Assembly: GCA_029250275.1 (NCBI GenBank) | Contig: JAPFBP010000012.1 | Coordinates: forward strand, 1-34,545 | Source of the DNA: Candidatus Nitrosopumilus sp. | Lineage (GTDB): Archaea; Thermoproteota; Nitrososphaeria; Nitrososphaerales; Nitrosopumilaceae | Reading direction: 5' to 3' | DNA length: 34,545 nt | Part shown: piece after piece, positions 14,802-22,130 of the stretch | Layout: every line of letters begins with the position of its first letter | How positions within the stretch are numbered: position 1 is the first letter of the stretch | Translations under genes and position numbers: made by a program | The notes under the pieces: model-generated | Database searches by the model: none | Told to the model about the DNA's origin: nothing | Seen by the model: the letters and a program-made list of their open reading frames with translations, nothing else

Positions 14802-15477
14802 ATGAAAATGTAGCAGATTTTGTTTCTTTACCATTATCTACTTTGATTGTATAAGTACCAGATTTTTCCCAGCCATCACCTCCTGCAATTGCTAAGGTTG
14901 AAAATTGTCCATCATTTTTCAACGATAATTGTTCTGTCCACACAAGTTTATTGTTTTGATTTTCGATGGAAAGATTTACAGTTCCTATAGAATCCGATAC
15001 GCCACTGATTGAAATCAAATCCTTTGTGTTATATGATTCTAAATCAGTTTGAATTAATAGTGAAATTTGTATATCACTAGATGAAGTATCAATTTTAGTA
15101 ATTCCAGTTGTAAAACTGCTGAAAGAAGCTGCTGTAATAATTATTACTAAAGATAATCCAACAATACCAAACATAATTTTTTTATTTTTTGATTTTGAAT
15201 ATGATATTCGTGGCACCTCAGTTAGTAATGATCGAGATTGTTGAATTTGTGAAATAGGAACATCAAGAACTATTGGTTTTTCTTCAACATGAGGAGTTTG
15301 AGTAAATTCAGGTTTTTTTCCTAGATATTTTTCAGCTAATTTTCTAACATAATTTCTTTCATAATTACTAATCACCTCATTATTTTCACATGCTCTACAA
15401 ATTTGCTTTAAAATTCTATCGTCTCCAAAATCCTTATCCAAAAGAGATTTTATATCATCCAATAATGGATTTGTCAT
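14791..15477 (-). CDS. Single-pass membrane protein with extracytoplasmic beta domain
   Basis: This 228-aa protein has an N-terminal cytoplasmic helical part (1-95) with a CRAC pair (C27, C30) and YERNYVRKLAEKYLG, one membrane helix (about 101-121) and a C-terminal extracytoplasmic domain. That domain (about 130-228) looks immunoglobulin-like, with SGVSDSIGTVNLSIEN and a closing TYTIKV...ATFSF pattern. I chose ATG at 15477 over GTG at 15489 because a TATA-like TCATAAAT near 15501-15508 predicts a transcript starting at about the ATG. Proteins with this plan are common in these archaea but have no known role. Its end overlaps the convergent nuclease gene by 11 bases. Confidence 0.78.
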   Translation of the reverse strand: MTNPLLDDIKSLLDKDFGDDRILKQICRACENNEVISNYERNYVRKLAEKYLGKKPEFTQTPHVEEKPIVLDVPISQIQQSRSLLTEVPRISYSKSKNKKIMFGIVGLSLVIIITAASFSSFTTGITKIDTSSSDIQISLLIQTDLESYNTKDLISISGVSDSIGTVNLSIENQNNKLVWTEQLSLKNDGQFSTLAIAGGDGWEKSGTYTIKVDNGKETKSATFSFTA

Positions 15478-15523
15478 GTGTATTTTCACTCAAATTGATT
15501 ATTTATGAATATATGCCAGATAG

Positions 15524-15733
15524 CTAATTTGTATAGATTTTTTGTGCTTGAATTATGACTGTTCTAATGTAATCCTTAGCAGTGGAATCAGTAACACCCA
15601 TTTGCTTTGCTCTTTGGTAGAGATCAATTTCTTTAGGATTTAGTAGATAGCACTTTAAAAGATAGTTTAGTCTATGAGACCTTTTTTCATCACTTTTCAT
15701 AATTTTATTTTTCTTAGATACTAAAAAGCTCAA
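15524..15733 (-). CDS. Small HTH-like DNA-binding protein
   Basis: This 69-aa basic protein contains a probable helix-turn-helix (EIDLYQRAKQMGVTDSTAKD, with GVTDSTAKDYIRTV as the recognition half). That suggests a small transcription regulator. The start is either TTG at 15733 (69 aa) or ATG at 15700 (58 aa). I keep TTG because the palindromic TATA element at 15755-15768 would start transcription about 25 bases downstream, at the TTG. The HTH is complete with either start. It is divergent from the P-II gene, with the palindrome between them, so it may control P-II or itself (inference). Confidence 0.62.
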   Translation of the reverse strand: MSFLVSKKNKIMKSDEKRSHRLNYLLKCYLLNPKEIDLYQRAKQMGVTDSTAKDYIRTVIIQAQKIYTN

Positions 15734-15754
15734 AGGATTATGACATAACCAACT

Positions 15755-15768
15755 ATACTATATAGTAT
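15755..15768. promoter_or_regulatory. Palindromic TATA element between HTH-like and P-II genes
   Basis: ATACTATATAGTAT is a perfect 14-base palindrome in an 88-base divergent intergenic region. On the minus strand it is well placed to start transcription at the TTG at 15733. On the plus strand it would start P-II transcripts with a leader of about 35 bases. It could be a bidirectional TATA box, an operator, or both. Confidence 0.5.
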
Positions 15769-15821
15769 CATGAAATTTTAATAAAAACATATGATCTTTT
15801 TTAAACAATACTAGGAAAAGA

Positions 15822-16169
15822 ATGGAAATGAAACGAATTGAGGCAACTATTCAAGCAACCAAAATTGGTGCAGTAACTGAAGCAATAAAAGATATTGTTG
15901 GAGGATACACCATTCTGGAAGGAAAAGGTAGGGGTTCTGGGGCCAGACAAGAAATGAGATCTGGTAGGGGAACAGGTACTATTACTGCAGAATACAATCA
16001 AGTTGCAACTGTTAGTACAGTTGTAGATGATTCTGATGTGGAAAAAGTATCTTCAGCAATTGCAGATGCAGCTTTCACAGGAAAAGGCGGAGATGGAATC
16101 ATCATCACAACTAATGTTGAAACTGCTCTAAATATCGCATCTAAAAAAAGCGGTTCTGAAGCCCTCTAA
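15822..16169 (+). CDS. P-II family nitrogen regulatory protein with atypical T-loop
   Basis: This is a trimeric signal protein that normally binds ATP or ADP and 2-oxoglutarate and controls ammonium transporters and nitrogen enzymes. The 115-aa product has the P-II start (MEMKRIEATIQATKIGAV), the B-loop TGKGGDGII and the following strand. The T-loop region (about 36-60) is rewritten: the canonical YRGAEY segment with the modifiable Tyr51 is missing and replaced by a Gly/Arg-rich stretch (GKGRGSGARQEMRSGRGTGT). Classical uridylylation therefore cannot occur at that site. The partner is unknown. No amt gene lies next to it, but a stand-alone Lrp/AsnC ligand domain follows, convergent. The start is ATG at 15822, with a second in-frame ATG two codons later. 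Confidence 0.92.
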   Translation: MEMKRIEATIQATKIGAVTEAIKDIVGGYTILEGKGRGSGARQEMRSGRGTGTITAEYNQVATVSTVVDDSDVEKVSSAIADAAFTGKGGDGIIITTNVETALNIASKKSGSEAL

Positions 16170-16217
16170 TTATTTTCTTTCATCAACATACAATATCAAT
16201 TAATGAAAATTAAACTG

Positions 16218-16239
16218 CTGAGAGATTAACTACTCTCAG
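16218..16239. terminator. Hairpin between convergent P-II and Lrp-like genes
   Basis: CTGAGAG (16218-16224) and CTCTCAG (16233-16239) form a perfect 7-base stem with an 8-base loop in the 152-base convergent gap. On the minus strand the stem is followed by a T-rich stretch. It may serve as a bidirectional 3'-end structure or be part of an unannotated small RNA. No other feature was seen in the gap. Confidence 0.35.
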
Positions 16240-16321
16240 GGCGTATCCTTTTGGAGGACATGTTTTTGAAGGGATGGATTAGTATTACAATTTGAGTATA
16301 AAAACAAAGGATTTTGAAGAA

Positions 16322-16561
16322 TTATTGTTGCCCTTCAATTCCCATTAACGTTAGTGTTGATCTAATTTTTGGAATTTTCCTAATCTTCCATGTAATAGTC
16401 TCTCGTAGTGCTTCTACTTGGCTTGATTCTACCTTAGCCATAATATCATATGCACCGAAGGTACCATGTACTTCAACAACACCTTCAATAGATTTTAGTT
16501 CCGAGATTACAGATTCTTCAGAACCTAACTCACAGTTTATGAGAACATAAGCTGTTGCCAA
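16322..16561 (-). CDS. Stand-alone Lrp/AsnC ligand-binding (RAM) domain protein
   Basis: This 79-aa protein matches the C-terminal ligand-binding domain of Lrp/AsnC regulators without a DNA-binding domain: AYVLINCELGSEESVISELK, VVEVHGTFGAYDIMAKVES and a C-terminal strand IRSTLTLM. The GxYDIMAKV block is the family hallmark. Such proteins form dimers or higher oligomers, bind small molecules, often amino acids, and may act by pairing with full-length regulators. The start is TTG at 16561, giving a natural ATAYVLI beginning, with a TATA-like CTTATATATTTC about 40 bases upstream. It is convergent with P-II, and both are small-molecule sensors. A functional link is possible but unproven. Confidence 0.88.
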   Translation of the reverse strand: MATAYVLINCELGSEESVISELKSIEGVVEVHGTFGAYDIMAKVESSQVEALRETITWKIRKIPKIRSTLTLMGIEGQQ

Positions 16562-16700
16562 TTATGATTCAAATCCTATTTTCATACATAAAATACACTC
16601 TTGAAATATATAAGAATAGTCTATTTACGTAAAAATTCAACATAAAATTTAGTCACATCCTAAACAAATGTAAAGAGATTTTGAATGATTGGTAATATTT

Positions 16701-17663
16701 CTAAAATGCTGTATATGCATCATTCATAATTTTTTCTAATTCTTCAATATTTTTTGAAAGAGTGATTTTAGAACGCAATTTAGAGCCACCATTCATTCCT
16801 TTAGTGAATCTCATGGCTTGTCCCTTGATATTTGCAAATTTGATTTTGTATTGATTTGTGAGATGTAAATAATTAAAAAAAGAATCTAACCGATCTTTGA
16901 ATGAATATTCATTGTAAGAATTGGTTTTCAAATAATCATTAATTTGTTCAAACAGAAATGGATTACCCATTGCACCTCTGCCAATCATTACATAGTCACA
17001 ATTAGTAATATCAATCATATTTTTAGCATCCTCAGGAGTCATGATATCACCATTTCCAACAATTGGAATGTTAGAGATTTCTTTTAGTTCTTTGATTAAA
17101 TTCCAATCAGCGTTACCAGAATATCCTTGACTGACAGTTCGAGGATGAAACGTAATCATTTGAATTCCTTCATCTTCAGCAATTTCAGCAATATCTCGAA
17201 AGAGGAATTTACTAGCATCAGTTACACCTGAACGAATCTTTAGAGTAACAGGTTTTTTTACAGCATTTACAAGTGTACTGAAAATTTGCTGAGTTAGATT
17301 AACTTCTTGTAATAAAGCACCTCCAGCCATTTGTTGTGTAATATGAGGTGCAGGACATCCCATGTTGTAATCAATTATATCAAAATATGGCTCTACAATT
17401 TTTGCTGCCTTTTCTAAAGCAATAAGATCAGATCCAAATAATTGAATTGAAAGAGGACGTTCTTCATCAGAAAATTCAATAAATTCTTGAATAGTTTTCA
17501 TTCTTTCTTTGAGTTGATTTTCTTTTGCAACAATACTATGAATATTAGTAAATTCTGTAACAACTAAACCAGCACCCATTTTTTTACATTGTAAACGAAG
17601 TGCAGCATCACTCACTCCAGCCATAGGTGCCAAAAAAGCCCTACTTGAAAATTTTGGAAGCAT
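16701..17663 (-). CDS. dus: tRNA-dihydrouridine synthase
   Basis: This FMN enzyme reduces uridine to dihydrouridine in tRNA, usually in the D-loop. The 320-aa product has the TIM-barrel opening FLAPMAGVSDAALRLQCKKMG, the catalytic-cysteine motif NMGCPAP, the phosphate-binding blocks VTLKIRSGV and IVGNGDI, and GRGAMGNPF. This is the family order and length. I prefer ATG at 17663 over TTG at 17669 because a TATA-like AAATATATTC about 25 bases upstream points to it. It is separated by 58 bases from the repeat-protein array on the same strand. Which uridines are modified cannot be deduced. Confidence 0.94.
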   Translation of the reverse strand: MLPKFSSRAFLAPMAGVSDAALRLQCKKMGAGLVVTEFTNIHSIVAKENQLKERMKTIQEFIEFSDEERPLSIQLFGSDLIALEKAAKIVEPYFDIIDYNMGCPAPHITQQMAGGALLQEVNLTQQIFSTLVNAVKKPVTLKIRSGVTDASKFLFRDIAEIAEDEGIQMITFHPRTVSQGYSGNADWNLIKELKEISNIPIVGNGDIMTPEDAKNMIDITNCDYVMIGRGAMGNPFLFEQINDYLKTNSYNEYSFKDRLDSFFNYLHLTNQYKIKFANIKGQAMRFTKGMNGGSKLRSKITLSKNIEELEKIMNDAYTAF

Positions 17664-17721
17664 AATCAAACTTTACAAACTGAATATATTTATCATTCAA
17701 AATGTAATGTCAAAAATCCTA

Positions 17722-19893
17722 TTAATTATCAGGACAACCGTCTAGATCTCTATTACCGTCATAATCCTCAGGATCAAGAGGACACAAATCTTCATCATTG
17801 ATTATACCATCTAAATCATCATCATGGACAAATCTTTGTTGTTCTGGAGCAGTGTCAGGACAACCGTCATGATCATTGTATTTATTCCATGTTTCTGGAT
17901 TTGTTGGACATGAATCAATTGCATCATAGTAACCGTCAGAATCAGAATCAATTCTCGTAGGGGCTGTAGATGCTGCAACTAGTACATCAGGACAACCATC
18001 TTTGTCAAGATATCCATTAAAGGTCTCTTGCTCGTCAATACATGAATCCCATCTATCATCTATTCCATCGCCGTCAGAATCTGCAAAAAGATACGATGAA
18101 ACAACAGAGCCTGTGGAATCAGAACAACCGTCTTCATCTTGAAATTTATTGTAATTTTCACGTTCTAATGGACATGCATCTATTCCATCTGGAATTCCAT
18201 CCATATCGCTATCAATCTTTAAGATGTAATTATCTGGACAACCGTCTTTATCTAAAATGCCATTGAATGTTTCTGGTTGGTTTGGACAATTATCTACATT
18301 ATCTGAAATTCCATCACCGTCAGAATCAGCGGTGTATCGATTATCAAGAATTTGATCTGGGCAACCGTCTTCATCAAGATATCTATTGAAAGTTTCTCTA
18401 GAATTAGGACATTGATCTAAATTACCTGAAATTCCATCACCGTCAGAATCACCAAATGAGTCATAAGTTATACTGTCAGGACATCCGTCTTCATCTTGGA
18501 AGCCATTGTGTCTTTCTGCCAATGTTGGACATTCATCATATATGTCAGGAATCAAATCATAATCAATATCAGATAATGCAGATTTAGAAATTCCAGGTAT
18601 ATCAGGACAACCGTCTTTATCCAAGTAATCATTATAGTTTTCTTTTTCATCAAGACATGCATCCCATCTATCATCTATACCGTCACCGTCAGTATCTGGA
18701 AACTGATATTGTGTAGTTAATGAGTCAGCAGTATCAGGACAACCGTCTTTATCTTGGAATTTATTGTAATTTTCACGTTCTAATGGACATGCATCTATTC
18801 CATCTGGAATTCCATCCATATCTTTGTCATTAGTTAAAATGTAATTATCTGGGCAACCATCTTTATCTAAAATGCCATTGAATGTTTCTGGTTGGTTTGG
18901 ACAATTATCTAAATTATCAACTATGCCATCACCATCAGCATCAGATGTGAATTTATTGTCTGCAATAGAATCAGGACAACCATCAGTGTCAAGATATTGA
19001 TTGTAAGTTTCTTTAAAATAAGGACATGTATCAAATTGATTTAAAATTCCATCAAAGTCAGTATCACCAGTTACTACATATTCAACAATATCAGGACAAC
19101 CGTCATCATCTTGGAATTTATTAAAATTTTCACGTTCTAATGGACATTTATCAACTGAATCAAGAATACTATCATAATCTGAATCAATAAAGCCATTAGA
19201 TGCTGAACCAAATATATCTGGACAACCGTCTTTATCTAAATATCCATTGTGATTTTCAGGTTCGTTCAAACACTGATCCCATCTGTCATCAACACCGTCA
19301 CCGTCAGAATCTGGAAAAATATACTTTGAATCTAATACATCAACACTATCTGGACAACCGTCTTCATCCAAGTAAAAATTGTAAGTTTCAGGTTCTAGCA
19401 CACATGCATCTAGGTTATCAGAAATTCCATCTCTATCAGAATCTCTTAGAGTATAATCATCATCAGGACAACCATCTTTGTCATTAATACCATTGAAAGT
19501 TTCTAGTTGATTTGGGCATGAATCCATGAAATCAGGATAACCGTCACCGTCAGAATCGTAAATGACTTGAGCAGTGACAGGAGACAAATCAGGACAACCG
19601 TCATCATCTTGGAATTTGTTGTAAGTCTCTTTTACAGTTGGACAATTATCAATATGATCTTCAATACCGTCATAATCAACATCATACCATGGAACAAAAT
19701 CAGCTGGACAACCGTCAATGTTGTTACCGTATTGTGGATCATAATCTTCTAAAAGATGAGGACAGAAATCTAAATTATTTGGAACACCGTCACGGTCAGA
19801 ATCAATTGTTTCAACAGCTAAAACACTACTAGGCATCATACCAATTGTAGATGTAAGTAAAAGTAAAAATCCTAAAAGATATTGTTTTTTCAT
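17722..19893 (-). CDS. Secreted thrombospondin type-3 repeat protein, third of the array
   Basis: This 723-aa protein has a signal peptide (MKKQYLLGFLLLLTSTIGMM, cleavage probably after SSVLA) and then thrombospondin type-3-like calcium-binding repeats to the end. Each unit contains a DSDGDGIxDxxDxCP-type loop, an ExYN/ExFN turn and DxDGCPD. I count 17 DGC motifs, one of them GCSD instead of GCPD. Units recur in a five-unit order: the FPDTDGDGI type returns at motifs 4, 9 and 14, and the DNYIL type at 8 and 13. There is no membrane anchor. Acidic and cysteine-rich, it is probably cell-surface or exported. I chose the ATG at 19893, since the longer frame runs back through the preceding gene's end. 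It has the same length as the second copy. The stop of that gene is 13 bases upstream. Confidence 0.93.
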   Translation of the reverse strand: MKKQYLLGFLLLLTSTIGMMPSSVLAVETIDSDRDGVPNNLDFCPHLLEDYDPQYGNNIDGCPADFVPWYDVDYDGIEDHIDNCPTVKETYNKFQDDDGCPDLSPVTAQVIYDSDGDGYPDFMDSCPNQLETFNGINDKDGCPDDDYTLRDSDRDGISDNLDACVLEPETYNFYLDEDGCPDSVDVLDSKYIFPDSDGDGVDDRWDQCLNEPENHNGYLDKDGCPDIFGSASNGFIDSDYDSILDSVDKCPLERENFNKFQDDDGCPDIVEYVVTGDTDFDGILNQFDTCPYFKETYNQYLDTDGCPDSIADNKFTSDADGDGIVDNLDNCPNQPETFNGILDKDGCPDNYILTNDKDMDGIPDGIDACPLERENYNKFQDKDGCPDTADSLTTQYQFPDTDGDGIDDRWDACLDEKENYNDYLDKDGCPDIPGISKSALSDIDYDLIPDIYDECPTLAERHNGFQDEDGCPDSITYDSFGDSDGDGISGNLDQCPNSRETFNRYLDEDGCPDQILDNRYTADSDGDGISDNVDNCPNQPETFNGILDKDGCPDNYILKIDSDMDGIPDGIDACPLERENYNKFQDEDGCSDSTGSVVSSYLFADSDGDGIDDRWDSCIDEQETFNGYLDKDGCPDVLVAASTAPTRIDSDSDGYYDAIDSCPTNPETWNKYNDHDGCPDTAPEQQRFVHDDDLDGIINDEDLCPLDPEDYDGNRDLDGCPDN

Positions 19894-19945
19894 TTCTAGG
19901 TAACTCCTAAAGGTCAGGACATCCATCTGTATCTCTGTCACCATC
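19772..19945. repeat. 174-base exact repeat at the copy 2 / copy 3 junction
   Basis: Bases 19772-19945 are identical to 21957-22130 (offset 2185 bases). The repeat covers the last codons and stop of the upstream gene, the 13-base gap with a GGAG sequence, and the signal-peptide coding region of the downstream gene. Similarity continues with scattered mismatches for about another 200 bases to the left. It marks a tandem duplication or gene conversion. Confidence 0.92.
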
Positions 19946-22078
19946 GTAATCCTCAGGATCAAAAGGACACAAATCTTCATCATTGATAAGACCATCTAAA
20001 TCATCATCATGGACAAATCTTTGCTGTTCTGGAGCAGTATCAGGACAACCGTCCCAATCTAGGTATTTATTCCATGTTTCAGAGCTCGTTGGGCATGAAT
20101 CTACAGTATCTGGATATCCATCACCGTCAGAATCAGCATATGTAGGTGTAGTTGATTCTGCACCTGGAATATCAGGACAACCGTCTTTGTCTAGATAATT
20201 ATTATAATTTTCTGGCTCATCAATACATGAATCCCATCTATCTTCAATACCGTCACCGTCAGTATCTGGGAATGTGTATAGTGGATTGATTGCATTGGCA
20301 CTATCAGGACATCCATCTGAATCAAGATATTTGTTGTAAGTTTCAGGTTCTAGTGGACATGTATCTAAAGTGTCAATAATTCCATCTCTATCAGAATCTA
20401 ATCTTGAATCATAGCTATCTGGACAGCCATCAGTATCTTGGAATTTATTGTATGTTTCTGATTGGTTTGGACAAGAATCTAGAACATCTGGAATACCATC
20501 ACCGTCAGAATCAGATGTGGGTTTGTTATCAGCGATATAATCCGGACAACCGTCAGTGTCAAGATATCTATTGTAACTTTCTTTGGCAAGAGGGCATTGA
20601 TCTAAATCATCATAAATTCCATCACCGTCAGAATCACCAATTGTTTGATAATCAATACTATCTGGACAGCCATCTTCATCTTGGAATTTATTGTATCTTT
20701 CAGCTAAGGTTGGACATTTATCTAAATGATCTGCTAATCCATCATAATCAGCATCAAGCATATCACCTGCAGTTGTACCTTTGATATCAGGACAACCGTC
20801 TTTGTCTAGATAATTATTATAATTTTCTGGTTGATCAATACATGAATCCCGTCTATCTTCAATACCGTCACCGTCAGTATCTGGAAACTGATATTGTGTA
20901 GTTAATGAGTCAGCAGTATCAGGACAACCGTCAGTGTCTTGGAATTTATTATAAGTTTCTTTAGCAGTTGGACATGCATCTATTGTATCTGGAATTCCAT
21001 CTTGATCTTTATCGTTCTTTAGAATATAATTATCAGGACAACCGTCTTTGTCATCAATACCATTGAATGTTTCTGGTTGGTTTGGACAAGAATCTAGAAC
21101 ATCTAGAATACCATCACCGTCAGAATCAAAAGTGGGTTTGTTATCAGCGATATAATCTGGGCAACCATCTAAATCTTGAAATTTGTTATAAGTTTCAGGA
21201 CTAAATGGACAAGAATCATTCCGATCTAAAATACCATCATAATCAGCATCACCAGTTATTATAAACTGTAATACATCTGGGCAACCGTCAGTGTCTTGGA
21301 ATTTATTGTAATTTTCACGTTCTAATGGACATGCATCTATTCCATCTGGAATACCATCATAATCAGCATCTGGAGATTTTAACAAAGTAACACCAGGAAC
21401 ATCTGGGCAACCGTCTTTGTCTAGATAATTATTATAATTTTCTGGTTGATCAATACAGGAGTCACGTCTATCTTCAATACCGTCACCGTCAGTATCTGGA
21501 AATTGATATTGTGTAGTTAATGAGTCAACAGTATCAGGACAACCGTCAGTGTCTTGAAATCGGTTATAAGTTTCAAGTTCTAACACACATGCATCTAGGT
21601 TATCAGAAATTCCATCTCTATCAGAATCTCTTATAGTAGAAACATCATCCGGACAACCGTCTTTGTCATCAATACCATTGAAAGTTTCTAGTTGATTTGG
21701 GCATGAATCCATGAAATCAGGATAACTGTCACCATCAGAATCGTAAATGCCTTGAGCAGTGACAGGAGACAAATCAGGACAACCGTCATCATCTTGGAAT
21801 CTGTTGTAAGTCTCTTTTACAGTTGGACAATTATCAATATGATCTTCAATACCGTCATAATCTGCATCATACCATGGAACAAAATCAGCTGGACAACCGT
21901 CAATGTTGTTACCATATTGTGGATCATAGTCTTCTAACAAATTAGGACATTGATCCAAATTATTTGGAACACCGTCACGGTCAGAATCAATTGTTTCAAC
22001 AGCTAAAACACTACTAGGCATCATACCAATTGTAGATGTAAGTAAAAGTAAAAATCCTAAAAGATATTGTTTTTTCAT
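19907..22078 (-). CDS. Secreted thrombospondin type-3 repeat protein, second of the array
   Basis: This 723-aa paralogue has the same length as the third copy and an identical signal-peptide region. It carries 17 DGCP motifs in thrombospondin type-3-like units. The five-unit super-repeat is clear: units opening with SLTTQYQFPDTDGDGIEDRR or a close variant come after motifs 4, 9 and 14, and YIADNKPT units after motifs 7 and 12. Paired cysteines in nearly every unit could make disulfides between neighbouring repeats, and the Asp-rich loops should bind calcium. The start at ATG 22078 is preceded by GGAG overlapping the stop of the first gene (TAGGAG). That suggests ribosome-binding translation inside the operon, unlike the leaderless first genes elsewhere. 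Confidence 0.93.
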   Translation of the reverse strand: MKKQYLLGFLLLLTSTIGMMPSSVLAVETIDSDRDGVPNNLDQCPNLLEDYDPQYGNNIDGCPADFVPWYDADYDGIEDHIDNCPTVKETYNRFQDDDGCPDLSPVTAQGIYDSDGDSYPDFMDSCPNQLETFNGIDDKDGCPDDVSTIRDSDRDGISDNLDACVLELETYNRFQDTDGCPDTVDSLTTQYQFPDTDGDGIEDRRDSCIDQPENYNNYLDKDGCPDVPGVTLLKSPDADYDGIPDGIDACPLERENYNKFQDTDGCPDVLQFIITGDADYDGILDRNDSCPFSPETYNKFQDLDGCPDYIADNKPTFDSDGDGILDVLDSCPNQPETFNGIDDKDGCPDNYILKNDKDQDGIPDTIDACPTAKETYNKFQDTDGCPDTADSLTTQYQFPDTDGDGIEDRRDSCIDQPENYNNYLDKDGCPDIKGTTAGDMLDADYDGLADHLDKCPTLAERYNKFQDEDGCPDSIDYQTIGDSDGDGIYDDLDQCPLAKESYNRYLDTDGCPDYIADNKPTSDSDGDGIPDVLDSCPNQSETYNKFQDTDGCPDSYDSRLDSDRDGIIDTLDTCPLEPETYNKYLDSDGCPDSANAINPLYTFPDTDGDGIEDRWDSCIDEPENYNNYLDKDGCPDIPGAESTTPTYADSDGDGYPDTVDSCPTSSETWNKYLDWDGCPDTAPEQQRFVHDDDLDGLINDEDLCPFDPEDYDGDRDTDGCPDL

Positions 22079-22130
22079 TTCTAGGTAACTCCTAAAGGTC
22101 AGGACATCCATCTGTATCTCTGTCACCATC
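21957..22130. repeat. 174-base exact repeat at the copy 1 / copy 2 junction
   Basis: This is the partner of 19772-19945, with no mismatch over 174 bases. It spans the C-terminal codons of the first gene, the 13-base intercistronic gap and the N-terminus of the second gene. The first gene otherwise differs from the second and third, so identity at its 3' end suggests the duplication boundary lies inside it, or that conversion keeps the junctions alike. Confidence 0.92.

Noticed and set aside
16218-16275. H/ACA guide RNA in the P-II to Lrp-like gap
   Set aside because: There is one short perfect stem and a nearby ACA, but I could not build the pocket or k-turn structure expected of an archaeal H/ACA RNA.
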